In this document: piece by piece, positions 31,701-39,734 of the stretch | Layout: each line of letters begins with the position of its first letter | How positions within the stretch are numbered: the first letter of the stretch is position 1 | NCBI GenBank assembly: GCA_963777515.1 | Contig: CAVZQU010000009.1 | Location: 62,001 to 126,000 of the forward strand | From: CAVSWT01 sp963777515 | Lineage (GTDB): Bacteria; Bacteroidota; Ignavibacteria; Ignavibacteriales; Ignavibacteriaceae | DNA length: 64,000 bases | Reading direction: 5' to 3' | The notes under the pieces: generated by a model | Told to the model about the DNA's origin: nothing | The model's input: the letters and a program-made list of their open reading frames with translations, nothing else | Databases searched by the model: none | Made by a program: the position numbers and the translations under genes

Positions 31701-32817
31701 TCCTTGTGTAGAAGTTTGAACATAAGCATTAGCAACATTTAAGCTGGCTTCATCCTGCATCCTTTTTCCATTGCTTCCTCCTGATGTAATCCAATAATAA
31801 TTATGATCTGAATAATAATTAAATGTACGTTTTACTTTTTTAGTCGTTTTATCGTAATACCAGAAACTTGTTCCTCTTCCATAAAAAAGGATGTAATCTC
31901 CATCATCAAACTTACCGTCATCTTCACCCGCAACCATAATCGCATTTTCAACTAAATCTACAGGCCTATCAGCAATTTGGGATTCAGGCAGCATAAAACC
32001 GCCGTTATTGTATATTTTTATTGTACGCGGGTCAACTGTTGATGCATCAATGCCATAATTTGATAATTCACTTTTCGTAATTTTATAAATCCCTTCATCC
32101 GGAGCTTCAAATCTGTACCAGGTGCCTGAAGCAAGCACACTATTTATAATATTTGTTTTCTTCAATGCTCTATTGCTTGAATGAATATTCCAATTTTTAG
32201 CAACATTATAATTTAAGACAACCCCTTTAAGGAAATCATCTTTCGATGCATGCAGATTATTTCTGTTTGAAGAATAATTTATTTAAAAATAATTTTTGTA
32301 TAAAGCTTAATTTTATTTTGATTCGGATAAAATTTAACCGGAGATATTCTAATTGTTTGAGTTTGTATTCCTCTTATTATTCCGAAATCACCAAAGCTTA
32401 CTAAATCTTCTTTGGGCTGATAATTATAGTAATCTTTTCCAACATCAAATTTTATTGCAGCATTTTCTTCAGTTCCTTCTTCATACGGAACTGGACTAAC
32501 TTTTCCACTAATTTCTTTATAAGCTGAATTTAAAACCTGAATAGTGTTTCCATATTCCGAAGGGACACCAAGGTTCAAGTCTCTCTCATTAATATCAGGG
32601 TTGCCAAAATTATTTTCAGTTTCTTCAGTACCGAATGCAAATGAAATATTTAAATACTTTTGATTGTCAATTCTCTGTTCATTGAATTCATTATAATGAT
32701 GGGAGTAAACTCAATTACAATTGAATTGCTGTTTGATGATAATACTCGAATATCTTTTTGGGAAAATACTGGAATGGTAGAAATAAAAATCAAGAGAATT
32801 AATTTTTTGCTAATCAT
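28705..32817 (-). CDS. porU: T9SS C-terminal signal peptidase PorU, gingipain C25 family (frameshifts)
   Basis: About 1370 residues if shifts near 32700, 32280, 30640 and 30070 are bridged. Start at 32817 gives a signal peptide (LILLIFISTIPVFSQ). An N-terminal beta-rich pro-region (RFEAPDEGIYKITKSEL, YYARVDGN) precedes the C25 peptidase domain with catalytic His in NFIGHGSYEVWTHE and Cys in LTAATCDFAHYD, both intact. The C-terminus is a sorting-domain-like beta-sandwich (DVYNFPNPFSSNTTFTFQ, ANGTYLYKLIIKT). PorU is the sortase-like surface protease that removes T9SS sorting domains and attaches cargo. Followed by porV. Confidence 0.88.
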
Positions 32818-32941
32818 CTAATATTATTTTTAATTATAAAATAGTTACAGCTAATCCACAATATACAATACTAAAAGCACTGTAACTCTATAAATATTTG
32901 GTAGCAAAAAAATCTAAAAAACTCTCCTAATTTTTGCGTTC

Positions 32942-32971
32942 AATTTAGATAATAAATGTGATATAAGTCAA
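32942..32971 (-). promoter_or_regulatory. Possible promoter of the porU-porV unit
   Basis: On the minus strand TTGACT (32966-32971), 18 bases, TAAATT (32942-32947). The leader to the porU ATG would be about 118 bases and contains an inverted repeat GTTACAG/CTGTAAC (32844-32850 and 32880-32886). By eye only. Confidence 0.35.
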
Positions 32972-33040
32972 GTCATTAGTTTGAATTTTAAGGCTCTTAG
33001 CAGCACCATTATTTGTATATTTTAACCACAATTTTAAAGG

Positions 33041-33610
33041 TTATAAACCTAATTCTTCCTTATTTTCTTTCATTGCATTTACGCAAAACTGAATATGTTC
33101 ATCTAATGGAATTCCTAATGCCTCCGCTCCATTTTTTATGTCTTCACGGCTTACATTTTTTGCGAATGCTTTGTCCTTCAATTTTTTCTTTACTGATTTT
33201 ACTTCAACTTCTACAATGCTTTTAGAAGGACGCACATAAGTTACTGCGGTTATAAAACCCGCTAATTCATCGCAAGCAAATAAAGTTTTTTGAAGCAAAG
33301 TTTCTCTAGGTACTCCTGAATAATCGGCATGAGAAAGAATTGCATTTCTAAATTCTTCATCAAATCCTTTTTCTTTTAAAATTTCAGAACCTTTAAAAGG
33401 ATGTTCTTCCATGGTCGGATATTTTTCATAATCAAAGTCATGAAGCAAAGCAACATTTCCCCAATATTCAACATCTTCATTAAATTTTTTTGCATAAGCT
33501 CTTACACATGTTTCAACCGCATAAGCATGTTTTAATAAGCTTTCACTTTGAGTATATTCTTTTAAAATATTTAAACAAAAATTTCTGTTGTGCATGATGT
33601 CTTCTGACAT
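33041..33610 (-). CDS. HD-domain hydrolase (HDIG type)
   Basis: 189 residues. Metal-dependent phosphohydrolase fold: HAYAVETCVRAYAKKF (first His), VALLHDFDYEKYPTMEEHPF (the HD pair and the distal His), AILSHADYSGVPRETL and ACDELAGFITAVTYVRPSK. These are the HDIG-family signatures; substrates are often nucleotides but cannot be read here. It overlaps nothing and ends about 220 bases before porU. Confidence 0.85.
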   Translation of the reverse strand: MSEDIMHNRNFCLNILKEYTQSESLLKHAYAVETCVRAYAKKFNEDVEYWGNVALLHDFDYEKYPTMEEHPFKGSEILKEKGFDEEFRNAILSHADYSGVPRETLLQKTLFACDELAGFITAVTYVRPSKSIVEVEVKSVKKKLKDKAFAKNVSREDIKNGAEALGIPLDEHIQFCVNAMKENKEELGL

Positions 33611-33706
33611 GTTAACTCCTTATTAAATTTCATTCTCTCATTCAGTCAGCTTTTCTCTTCTGCTTTTGAATGAATAAGCATTTGAGTGATTTTCAGCTTT
33701 CTGAAT

Positions 33707-34351
33707 CTAATTTGCCGGATTAAAACTTGGACAAATATTTCCTAATACACATTGAGTACATTTAGGCCTTCTTGCAATGCATATTTTTCTCCCATGAGTT
33801 GCAAGCCAATGTGATGAATTTACCCAATCTTTTTCCGGAAGTAGTTCTTTTAATTTAAATTCTATTTTTTCAGGATCATTAGATTTTATAAATCCAAGCA
33901 AGTTTGATAATCTTTTTACATGAGTATCAACAGCAATTGCCGGAATACTAAAAGCATTTCCTGCTACAACTGAAGCAGTTTTTCTCCCAACTCCAGGAAG
34001 CTCATTTAGTTTATCAAAATCATCCGGCACTTTGCCATTATATTTTTCAGTTAAAGTCTGGCAGCAGCCTTTTATGCTTTTTGCTTTCTGTTTATAAAAC
34101 CCGGTCGAGTAAATATCTCTTTCCAATTCTTCATTTGAAACTAATAAATAATCTTTTGGGCTTTTGTATTTATTAAATAAATCTTTTGTAACAATATTTA
34201 CTCTTTCATCTGTGCACTGTGCTGAAAGAATCGTAGCAACAAGCAACTGAAAAGGATTTTTATAATTTAAAGCCGATTTAACTTTAGGATATTCTTTTCT
34301 AAGGATATCAAAAACTTTTTTCGCATGCAGCTTTTCAGATTTTGACGTCAT
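33707..34351 (-). CDS. nth: Endonuclease III
   Basis: 214 residues. Helix-hairpin-helix LNELPGVGRKTASVV with the catalytic Lys, AVDTHVKRLSNLLG with the catalytic Asp, and a C-terminal 4Fe-4S loop CIARRPKCTQCVLGNIC (C-x6-C-x2-C-x5-C). A DNA glycosylase/AP lyase removing oxidised pyrimidines. Its first codons overlap the end of the ferredoxin gene by 17 bases, so the two are probably co-expressed. Confidence 0.96.
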   Translation of the reverse strand: MTSKSEKLHAKKVFDILRKEYPKVKSALNYKNPFQLLVATILSAQCTDERVNIVTKDLFNKYKSPKDYLLVSNEELERDIYSTGFYKQKAKSIKGCCQTLTEKYNGKVPDDFDKLNELPGVGRKTASVVAGNAFSIPAIAVDTHVKRLSNLLGFIKSNDPEKIEFKLKELLPEKDWVNSSHWLATHGRKICIARRPKCTQCVLGNICPSFNPAN

Positions 34352-34679
34352 CTTTATTAAACTTTGGATGTTTGATTTTTAATCTTTCAACAGGCTTATT
34401 ATTTATAATATGACTTTGAATTATTTCTTCAACATCATCAATAGTAACTCCGCCATACCAGATTTGTTCAGGATAAACAACTACAGACGAACCAAATTCG
34501 CAGGCATCGAGACAGCCGGATGTGTTGGCTCTTACTTCTGATTTTAAACCAAGCTGTTTTATTCGTTCCTTAAATTTAGCTTTAATTTCCGAACCGCCTT
34601 TATCAAAGCAACAGCCACGAGGATCTTCCGGCGGACGCTTATTTTCACAAATGAATATATGTTTTTCGTAACGTTTCAT
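34335..34679 (-). CDS. Thioredoxin-like [2Fe-2S] ferredoxin family protein
   Basis: 114 residues. (2Fe-2S) ferredoxin-like fold: HIFICENKRPPEDPRGCC at the N-terminus and TSGCLDACEFGSSVVVYPEQ, WYGGVTIDDVEEI in the C-terminal half, the Cys pattern of NuoE/Shethna-type small ferredoxins. Its electron partner is unknown. The nth overlap suggests joint expression but not a joint reaction. Confidence 0.85.
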   Translation of the reverse strand: MKRYEKHIFICENKRPPEDPRGCCFDKGGSEIKAKFKERIKQLGLKSEVRANTSGCLDACEFGSSVVVYPEQIWYGGVTIDDVEEIIQSHIINNKPVERLKIKHPKFNKDDVKI

Positions 34680-34805
34680 AAAATTAATTAATAACAGTTT
34701 TTAAAGTACACATAAATAATAATATCTAATACTCAATTTGCATTAGATATTTTTATTGATAATATAATTGAGACTTGACTTTTGGGATTTGAAATTTAAT
34801 TAATT

Positions 34806-34857
34806 GCGCGTACGGGATTCCTCCAAAGGAGTCCCTTTGGGGTACCCGTGATCTCCA
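34806..34857 (-). repeat. tRNA-Glu 3'-end fragment with palindromic insert
   Basis: Bases 34806-34820 and 34844-34856 repeat the 3' part of the neighbouring tRNA-Glu (34882-34916 region): the acceptor and T-arm stretch, ending in the variable loop. Where the intact gene has GA between them, this copy carries about 23 bases with a 9-bp hairpin: CTCCAAAGG (34821-34829) and CCTTTGGGG (34834-34842), one G-T wobble. The T-stem halves still pair outside, so the whole forms one long hairpin. No anticodon arm is present. Confidence 0.75.
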
Positions 34858-34879
34858 CCAACAAATTATCAAAATTTAG

Positions 34880-34953
34880 TAGCGCGTACGGGATTCGAAC
34901 CCGTGATCTCCGCCTTGAGAGGGCGGCGTCCTAAGCCACTAGACGAACGCGCC
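34880..34953 (-). tRNA. tRNA-Glu (anticodon CTC)
   Basis: 74 bases. Acceptor GGCGCGT pairs with ACGCGCT (G1-U72 wobble) and discriminator A. D-arm TCTAGTGGCTTAGGA, anticodon stem CCGCC/GGCGG with loop CTCTCAA, hence anticodon CTC (reads GAG); T-arm ACGGG-TTCGAAT-CCCGT. No encoded CCA. The isoacceptor for GAA must be elsewhere. Confidence 0.93.
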
Positions 34954-34986
34954 TATATTTACAATGAACAAATTTTGTTCCAATTG

Positions 34987-35057
34987 TTGTCCTGTTAGGA
35001 CTCGAACCCAAAATTCCTGGGCCAGAACCTGGCGTGTTGCCATTACACCACAGGACA
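34987..35057 (-). tRNA. tRNA-Gln (anticodon CTG)
   Basis: 71 bases. Acceptor TGTCCTG/CAGGACA, discriminator A; D-arm GTGT/ACAC; anticodon stem CCAGG/CCAGG with loop TTCTGGC (anticodon CTG, reads CAG) and an A-A mismatch in its middle pair; T-stem TTGGG/CCTAA with loop TTCGAGT. CCA is not encoded. About 34 bases separate it from tRNA-Glu, so a joint transcript is likely. Confidence 0.85.
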
Positions 35058-35152
35058 AGGTTCCCAAAATTAAAGATACACTTAGTAATTTCAAAATTTA
35101 ATGAAAAGTGAAAAATAATATCTCACTTTCTTTTATTGAAAGTTTAGTAAAG

Positions 35153-36095
35153 TTAATCCTTCACATAATAATTTTCAGAAACATTTGAATAAATATTAAA
35201 TTCACTTTTACTATCAATAACTTTATCTGATTCTATAGGATTTTCAAAAGATTCATCATCAATATATATATCAAATTTTTTAAATATTTTGTTTCCGGCT
35301 AAATCGCTATAATATACTTTTAATATTAAGCTTTGTATTTGATTCTTTAGATTATCTGTTGAAAATCTATATTTTCTTAATAAATAAACGTATATATAAG
35401 CAAGTGTTAGATAAATTTCAGGCAAATTTATTTTGTAATAAAACTTTTCTTCCTTTGCAGGCATTAAAAGATTTAGAGAATTATAATTACTATTATTGTC
35501 CACTAATATTGTTTTTAGATTTGATTTTGTATGAGCAATTTTTAATTTAGAAAAAATTAAAGGTTCATTTATTTTTTCAATTTGAAACTCTTCTTCTATA
35601 TCAAATTCTTTAATTTTTTTAATCATCTCATCATAATTACAATCAAAAAAATACGTAATTGATTTTGCTACTTCCATACCTACATTACATACAGTTAACT
35701 TTGGTGGTTCATCAGATAGTTTCTTCAGTAGACACTATAATGTTATTTGCATATCCACCTGTTCTCTTTGTATAAATATATAGGTTTTGTTGTAATAAAG
35801 ATAATTCGGGTCTATAAGCAGTTCGTATTTGTTTATTCATCTGCTGTATTTTAATAAGTGTTACCCTAAATGTAAAAATGATAAGTAATATTATTATTAA
35901 AAATAAAGGGACTATATAAATTTCAAATAAATTATTAAAATCCTGATAATTAGATAAATTGGGTGTGTTAATATTGCTCGATATCCAAATGAATAAAAAA
36001 ATTGAAAGAAAAAGTAAAAGAATTGAAGAAATAGTTAGTAAACGAATAAATGCAGTGATATTGAAGGAATTGTCTGTCTTTCTGGAGAATTGCAT
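35153..36095 (-). CDS. Unknown two-helix membrane protein, single gene split by a frameshift
   Basis: Two frames that belong together, about 314 residues. The first part (35712-36095) has membrane helices ILLLFLSIFLFIWI (about 21-34) and IVPLFLIIILLIIFTFRV (about 61-78), then RTAYRPELSLLQQNLYIYTK. Just past its stop the other frame reads SDEPPKLTVCNVGMEVAKSI and runs on through 35153. The pattern RPEL...xNxGxExAxxI is that of membrane-anchored proteins with a soluble beta-domain of unknown function. One base of shift near 35712 joins them. No near neighbour explains it. Confidence 0.6.
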
Positions 36096-36181
36096 ATATA
36101 ATTTTTATTTCTACTAAAATAATTTAATCAAAAACAATTTAATTTTGAATTATTATTTAATTTATTATCTGAAATAATAAT

Positions 36182-36210
36182 TTGTCGGACAATACAGTTT
36201 GAGATATATT
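36182..36210 (+). promoter_or_regulatory. Possible promoter of the NHL gene
   Basis: TTGTCG (36182-36187), 17 bases, TATATT (36205-36210), about 30 bases before the ATG at 36240. It lies in the gap between divergent genes. Confidence 0.4.
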
Positions 36211-36239
36211 TTATTTACTTTAGTCATTAATTCAAATAA

Positions 36240-37100
36240 ATGAATTTCTCAATGATTAAAAAAATCTCTCTACTATTTTTCTTATTTCTTGCAAATCTTT
36301 TCTCCCAGCAATTCATTTATAATTATTCAATCGGGAAATTTAAAGATGCTTCTTCCTTTTCAATTAGCCCTTCCGGTTTTATTTATGTAACTGATTCAGG
36401 AAGCGATGAAGTTTTTAAAATTGATACTCTTGGAAAAACAATAAAATACATCGGCGGATATGGATGGGATGATGAGTTGTTTGATAATCCTGTTGATGTT
36501 TTTGCAACTGACTTAAGTGTTTATGTCTGTGATAAAAATAATCACCGCATTCAAAGATTTGATAAAGACCTTAATTTTATTTCATCGTTAAAAACAAGAG
36601 ACAGCAACAATCCTGACGAACAATTTGGTTATCCATTAAGTGTTGCTGCTTCCAATCAAGGCGACTTTTACATTTTAGATTCCGAAAATAATAGAGTTAT
36701 TAAATTTGATTTGTTCGGAAAGTTCGTGTTAAACTTTGGTGGATACGATGCCGGAGAATATATTTTAAATAATCCGGAAAGATTGGCAATCACTTCTTCA
36801 AATAATATTTTTGTTTTGAATAAAAAAAATATTATCGTCTTTGACCAGTACGGAAACGGAATGCTAAAAATTGGAACAGATGACAAACTTAATGATATAA
36901 ATGTAATGTTCAATTTTTTAACTTTAACTGCAGACAGTTCAGTTTATTTGACAAACTTGAAAACCTCAAATGATTTTTCAAAAAAGGTTAACTTGATTAA
37001 CAAACAAGAAGAGTCAAATTTTGTTAGCTCAATTTATTTTAATGCGAAGCTTTATATTTTAACGCAAAAAGATATTCAAGTCTATAAGAAATTGAAGTAA
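36240..37100 (+). CDS. NHL-repeat (6-bladed beta-propeller) secreted protein
   Basis: 286 residues, intact. Signal peptide (LLFFLFLANLFSQQF) followed by about five NHL repeats: DEVFKIDTLGKTIKYIGGYG, DDELFDNPVDVFATDLSVYV, DKNNHRIQRFDKDLNFI, DSENNRVIKFDLFGKFVLNF, NNPERLAITSSNNIFVLNK. NHL propellers bind proteins, peptides or polysaccharides in the periplasm; ligand unknown. First gene of the plus-strand group 36.2-38.4 kb. Confidence 0.8.
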   Translation: MNFSMIKKISLLFFLFLANLFSQQFIYNYSIGKFKDASSFSISPSGFIYVTDSGSDEVFKIDTLGKTIKYIGGYGWDDELFDNPVDVFATDLSVYVCDKNNHRIQRFDKDLNFISSLKTRDSNNPDEQFGYPLSVAASNQGDFYILDSENNRVIKFDLFGKFVLNFGGYDAGEYILNNPERLAITSSNNIFVLNKKNIIVFDQYGNGMLKIGTDDKLNDINVMFNFLTLTADSSVYLTNLKTSNDFSKKVNLINKQEESNFVSSIYFNAKLYILTQKDIQVYKKLK

Positions 37101-37135
37101 TAAAGTCTCCATCTATTTGCAATGACATCCATTAA

Positions 37136-37607
37136 GCATATCTAAATCAAATATCATCTTTTTTAAATCGTAAGTCATTTAGAATTTTTGTTTCATCATT
37201 ACTTCTATTTTGGATTTTAGGATTTGCTATTTTACCAATTGTTCCACAACTCTTCTATAATTGTTCTCTTCCCTTTTCTAAAAAAAATATACTCTGAGTT
37301 TTGCCACCAGATTGATTATAAAACAATTAATATATTCGGATATAAATTGCTTGTTTGTGCAAGATGTACAGGAATTTATTTAGGAGGATTCATTTCATCG
37401 GTTTATTTCATTTTTAGAAAAACAAATATTAAACTGAACAAAAAATTATTTTATGGAGTAGCATTATTAATGTTAGGTGATGTTCTTTTTACGACGTTTG
37501 GTGTTTATGATTATTCTAAAGTTATAGCATTTTCAACCGGATTACTTTTTGGTTGCATTGTATTTGTTTATATTTTGACCTTATTAGATAATTTTTTGTA
37601 TGACTAA
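37136..37607 (+). CDS. DUF2085 small membrane protein (frameshift; start uncertain)
   Basis: The C-terminal 127 residues (from 37224) contain SEFCHQIDYKTI and LLVCARCTGIYLGGF, the CHQ and CARCTG cysteine motifs of DUF2085, then three hydrophobic segments. An upstream frame opening at 37136 adds one more helix (LLLFWILGFAILPIVPQL) and meets the body at an A8 run (about 37280-37287); seven As join PFSKK to IYSEFCHQ. No normal start codon is seen in that upstream frame, so the true start is open. The paired Cys motifs suggest metal or redox chemistry; the function of the family is unknown. Confidence 0.68.
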
Positions 37608-37619
37608 TTTTTATTTTCA

Positions 37620-38135
37620 ATGATCTTAAAAAAATATTCTCCCGCACTTGTTTGCGGATTTGGTGCTGCGGTTATTACAATTTTACCGGGACTTAATCAG
37701 GGCTTCGGATGTTGTTTATTGGTTCCAATAGCAACTGGTATTTCATTAATCTTATATAGAAAAATAAATCCTTCGGTTGAAAAAATTTCTGGTGAAAATG
37801 CTCTCCTTTTCGGACTATTCACGGGAATATTTGCCGCACTTTTTTCTTCTTTGTTTGATACAGTTATAACATTTTTTCTTCATTCTAATGAATTTGTAGA
37901 AAGTGTCTCTCAGACTAAAGCACTTTTAAAAGAATTAAATATGGGTGATACAGGAAAGCAAGCATTAAAAATTCTTCAAGGTATGGCTTCCGACATAAAG
38001 GAAAAAGGATTTTCATTATTCTATACTTTTGCACTACTTACCGGTAACATTTTATCGTTTTCTATTTTTGGCGTAATTGGCGGATTTATTTCCATGTTTC
38101 TAATCAACAAAAAAAATAAACCTGAAATTAAATGA
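37620..38135 (+). CDS. Unknown membrane protein with four helices
   Basis: 171 residues. Helices about 9-25 (CGFGAAVITILPGL), 31-47, 63-85 (LLFGLFTGIFAALFSSLFD) and 140-162 (ILSFSIFGVIGGFISMFLI), with a soluble segment about 90-135. The first helix contains GCC (GLNQGFGCCLLVPIATG), a motif seen in Bacteroidota membrane proteins of unknown function. The stop overlaps the next start (ATGA), and 12 bases lie between this gene and the DUF2085 gene. Confidence 0.65.
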   Translation: MILKKYSPALVCGFGAAVITILPGLNQGFGCCLLVPIATGISLILYRKINPSVEKISGENALLFGLFTGIFAALFSSLFDTVITFFLHSNEFVESVSQTKALLKELNMGDTGKQALKILQGMASDIKEKGFSLFYTFALLTGNILSFSIFGVIGGFISMFLINKKNKPEIK

Positions 38136-38440
38136 TAACCGCTTTCATTTTCTTTGCACATTTCCTATTTGCTCTTATTATATTTACTAAAAAATGGCAG
38201 GAAGAAAATCTTTCTGGAGCGTTCTTAAATTTAGGATTGATAGGAATTTTATTTGCGGTTGGCTGGTCTGTTGTTGGAATTGCAACTCAAAATTTAATTG
38301 ATTCTAAAGGATTGGGATATTTTTTTGACAGAGATGCAATTACTCTAACCATTTTATCCATAGCAGAATTTTTCTTCTATAGATTTTATTATAAAGAAGA
38401 TAATAAAAACACTACTGAAGCCGATAAGGAAAAACAATAA
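38132..38440 (+). CDS. Small unknown membrane protein
   Basis: 102 residues with three hydrophobic segments (FIFFAHFLFALIIFTKKW, LGLIGILFAVGWSVVGIAT, ITLTILSIAEFFFYRFYY) and a charged C-terminal tail. No family recognised. ATGA-coupled to the gene before. Its last 29 bases overlap the end of tonB on the other strand, tail to tail. Confidence 0.6.
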   Translation: MITAFIFFAHFLFALIIFTKKWQEENLSGAFLNLGLIGILFAVGWSVVGIATQNLIDSKGLGYFFDRDAITLTILSIAEFFFYRFYYKEDNKNTTEADKEKQ

Positions 38441-39113
38441 CCGCTGTTTGGTCCACTTGCTTTTGAAGAGGGCTCAACGGCTCAAATCTCCATTGCCTTA
38501 AAGAATATATAGCAGCATTTTCCAATTTTGTATCAGCCTTAGTTAAAGGAATAACTGTCCCCACCGTTCCATCCGGTTTAATAGAAAATCTGAGCCTGAT
38601 ATCAATTTCTTTTTCAACTCCTTCAGGATAAGAAGGTACGCTGTACATATAAATCTTTCGCGTTCCCTGCCCGCCCCAATCAATATCATAACCAAAACTT
38701 CCTTCTCCGGCGGCTTTATTACCCTGCCCTTCTGTAGTTACGTTTGAATTTTGTGTTTCGTCCGTTTTATTTTTTACGACATTTGCTTTGTCTTTACTTT
38801 TATCTGCAGGAGTAATTACTGTATTATTTTCAGAAGTATTTTTAGCTTTGGGTAAAGTTACTTCTTTAACATTGCGCTTGTTATCTTTTGTCTTGTCTAC
38901 TTTTTTAGGCTGAGCTAATTCTTGAACTTGATTTATTTTTGTACCGATTGCTCCAGTTGAACCTTCCTGACTTGTTTTACCAAAAGAAAGCTCAACATAT
39001 TCTTTAACAGGATAATCAATTGTTATTTTGATTAACATAAACAGCAGCAATAATAGTATATGAAACAAAATTGATGCTGAATAAGAAACTTGTTTAATTG
39101 AATTATAAGTCAT
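38412..39113 (-). CDS. tonB: TonB-family energy transducer
   Basis: 233 residues. One N-terminal membrane helix (ILFHILLLLLFMLIKITIDY), a charged linker rich in K, N, T, and a C-terminal TonB_C domain: SYPEGVEKEIDIRLRFSIKP, GTVGTVIPLTKAD, LENAAIYSLRQWRFEPLS. It should carry the proton-driven force made by ExbB/ExbD to an outer-membrane partner. The short, non-proline-rich linker is different from classical TonB. It follows exbD after a repeat-containing gap. Confidence 0.88.
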   Translation of the reverse strand: MTYNSIKQVSYSASILFHILLLLLFMLIKITIDYPVKEYVELSFGKTSQEGSTGAIGTKINQVQELAQPKKVDKTKDNKRNVKEVTLPKAKNTSENNTVITPADKSKDKANVVKNKTDETQNSNVTTEGQGNKAAGEGSFGYDIDWGGQGTRKIYMYSVPSYPEGVEKEIDIRLRFSIKPDGTVGTVIPLTKADTKLENAAIYSLRQWRFEPLSPLQKQVDQTAVIVFPYRLQ

Positions 39114-39202
39114 GTTAACATCTCACAAAAGCCAAGAAAATTTTATTAGAGTTTAAACTTACTGCCTATGCAGTCAGTTGTATAACTTATTCCATTCTCA
39201 CA

Positions 39203-39257
39203 CTGAGCTTGTCGAAGTGTGAATTTATCATAAAATGTCAGTCTTCGACAAGCTCAG
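39203..39257. repeat. Inverted repeat with TGAGCTTGTCGAAG arms
   Basis: Arms CTGAGCTTGTCGAAG (39203-39217) and CTTCGACAAGCTCAG (39243-39257), a perfect 15-bp inverted repeat, 25 bases apart. This core is a widely scattered repeat in many environmental and Bacteroidota genomes (recollection, not searched). It lies between exbD and tonB, and could fold as a hairpin in the operon transcript. Confidence 0.8.
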
Positions 39258-39321
39258 CCTAACAGATTAGAATTTAAATAAAAAATAATTACTCTTCTCT
39301 TCAAAATTAATATTCATGTTT

Positions 39322-39726
39322 TCATAGCTTTTCTTTTTCGGTTTCAATTGTAAATTTATCAATGCCTGCGCCTTTGGCCGCATCTATTACTTTAATAACC
39401 ATTTCAACAGCAACAGATTTATCAGAACGAATAATTAAGTTCTCTTCTCCGGATTCACCTTTCAGTGTGCTTAACTTTGCCGGTAGTTCATCTATTCCAA
39501 CTTCATTATTACCTATGTAAACTCCGCCGCCTTCAGTCAAAGTAACTATCATTCTTGAAGGAGCTGTTTGTTCATTAGTTTTGGACCCTGGGAGCTTGAC
39601 TTTGACTCCCGTTTGAATAACAAACTGTGATGTCAAAAGAAAAAACACCAAAAGCAGCATCACAATATCTGTTAAAGAAGAATAGCTGAAAACAGCCATC
39701 GGTTCGTTTGAAAGTTTAAATTTCAT
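39322..39726 (-). CDS. exbD: ExbD/TolR-family proton-channel subunit
   Basis: 134 residues. One N-terminal helix with the essential Asp in SLTDIVMLLLVFFLLTS, then a periplasmic domain (VKVKLPGSKTNEQT, YIGNNEVGIDELPAKL, LIIRSDKSVAVEMVIKVIDA). It pairs with ExbB to convert proton flow to force. Eight bases after exbB. TolR and ExbD are not separable from this alone. Confidence 0.92.
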   Translation of the reverse strand: MKFKLSNEPMAVFSYSSLTDIVMLLLVFFLLTSQFVIQTGVKVKLPGSKTNEQTAPSRMIVTLTEGGGVYIGNNEVGIDELPAKLSTLKGESGEENLIIRSDKSVAVEMVIKVIDAAKGAGIDKFTIETEKEKL

Positions 39727-39734
39727 TGGTGCTC

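Noticed and set aside
32844..32886. Riboswitch or attenuator in the porU leader
   Set aside because: Only a 7-bp inverted repeat (GTTACAG/CTGTAAC) with a long loop; no known aptamer pattern or T-run.
34335..34679. NuoE or other respiratory complex I subunit
   Set aside because: The ferredoxin is single-domain, next to nth, and there are no other nuo genes.
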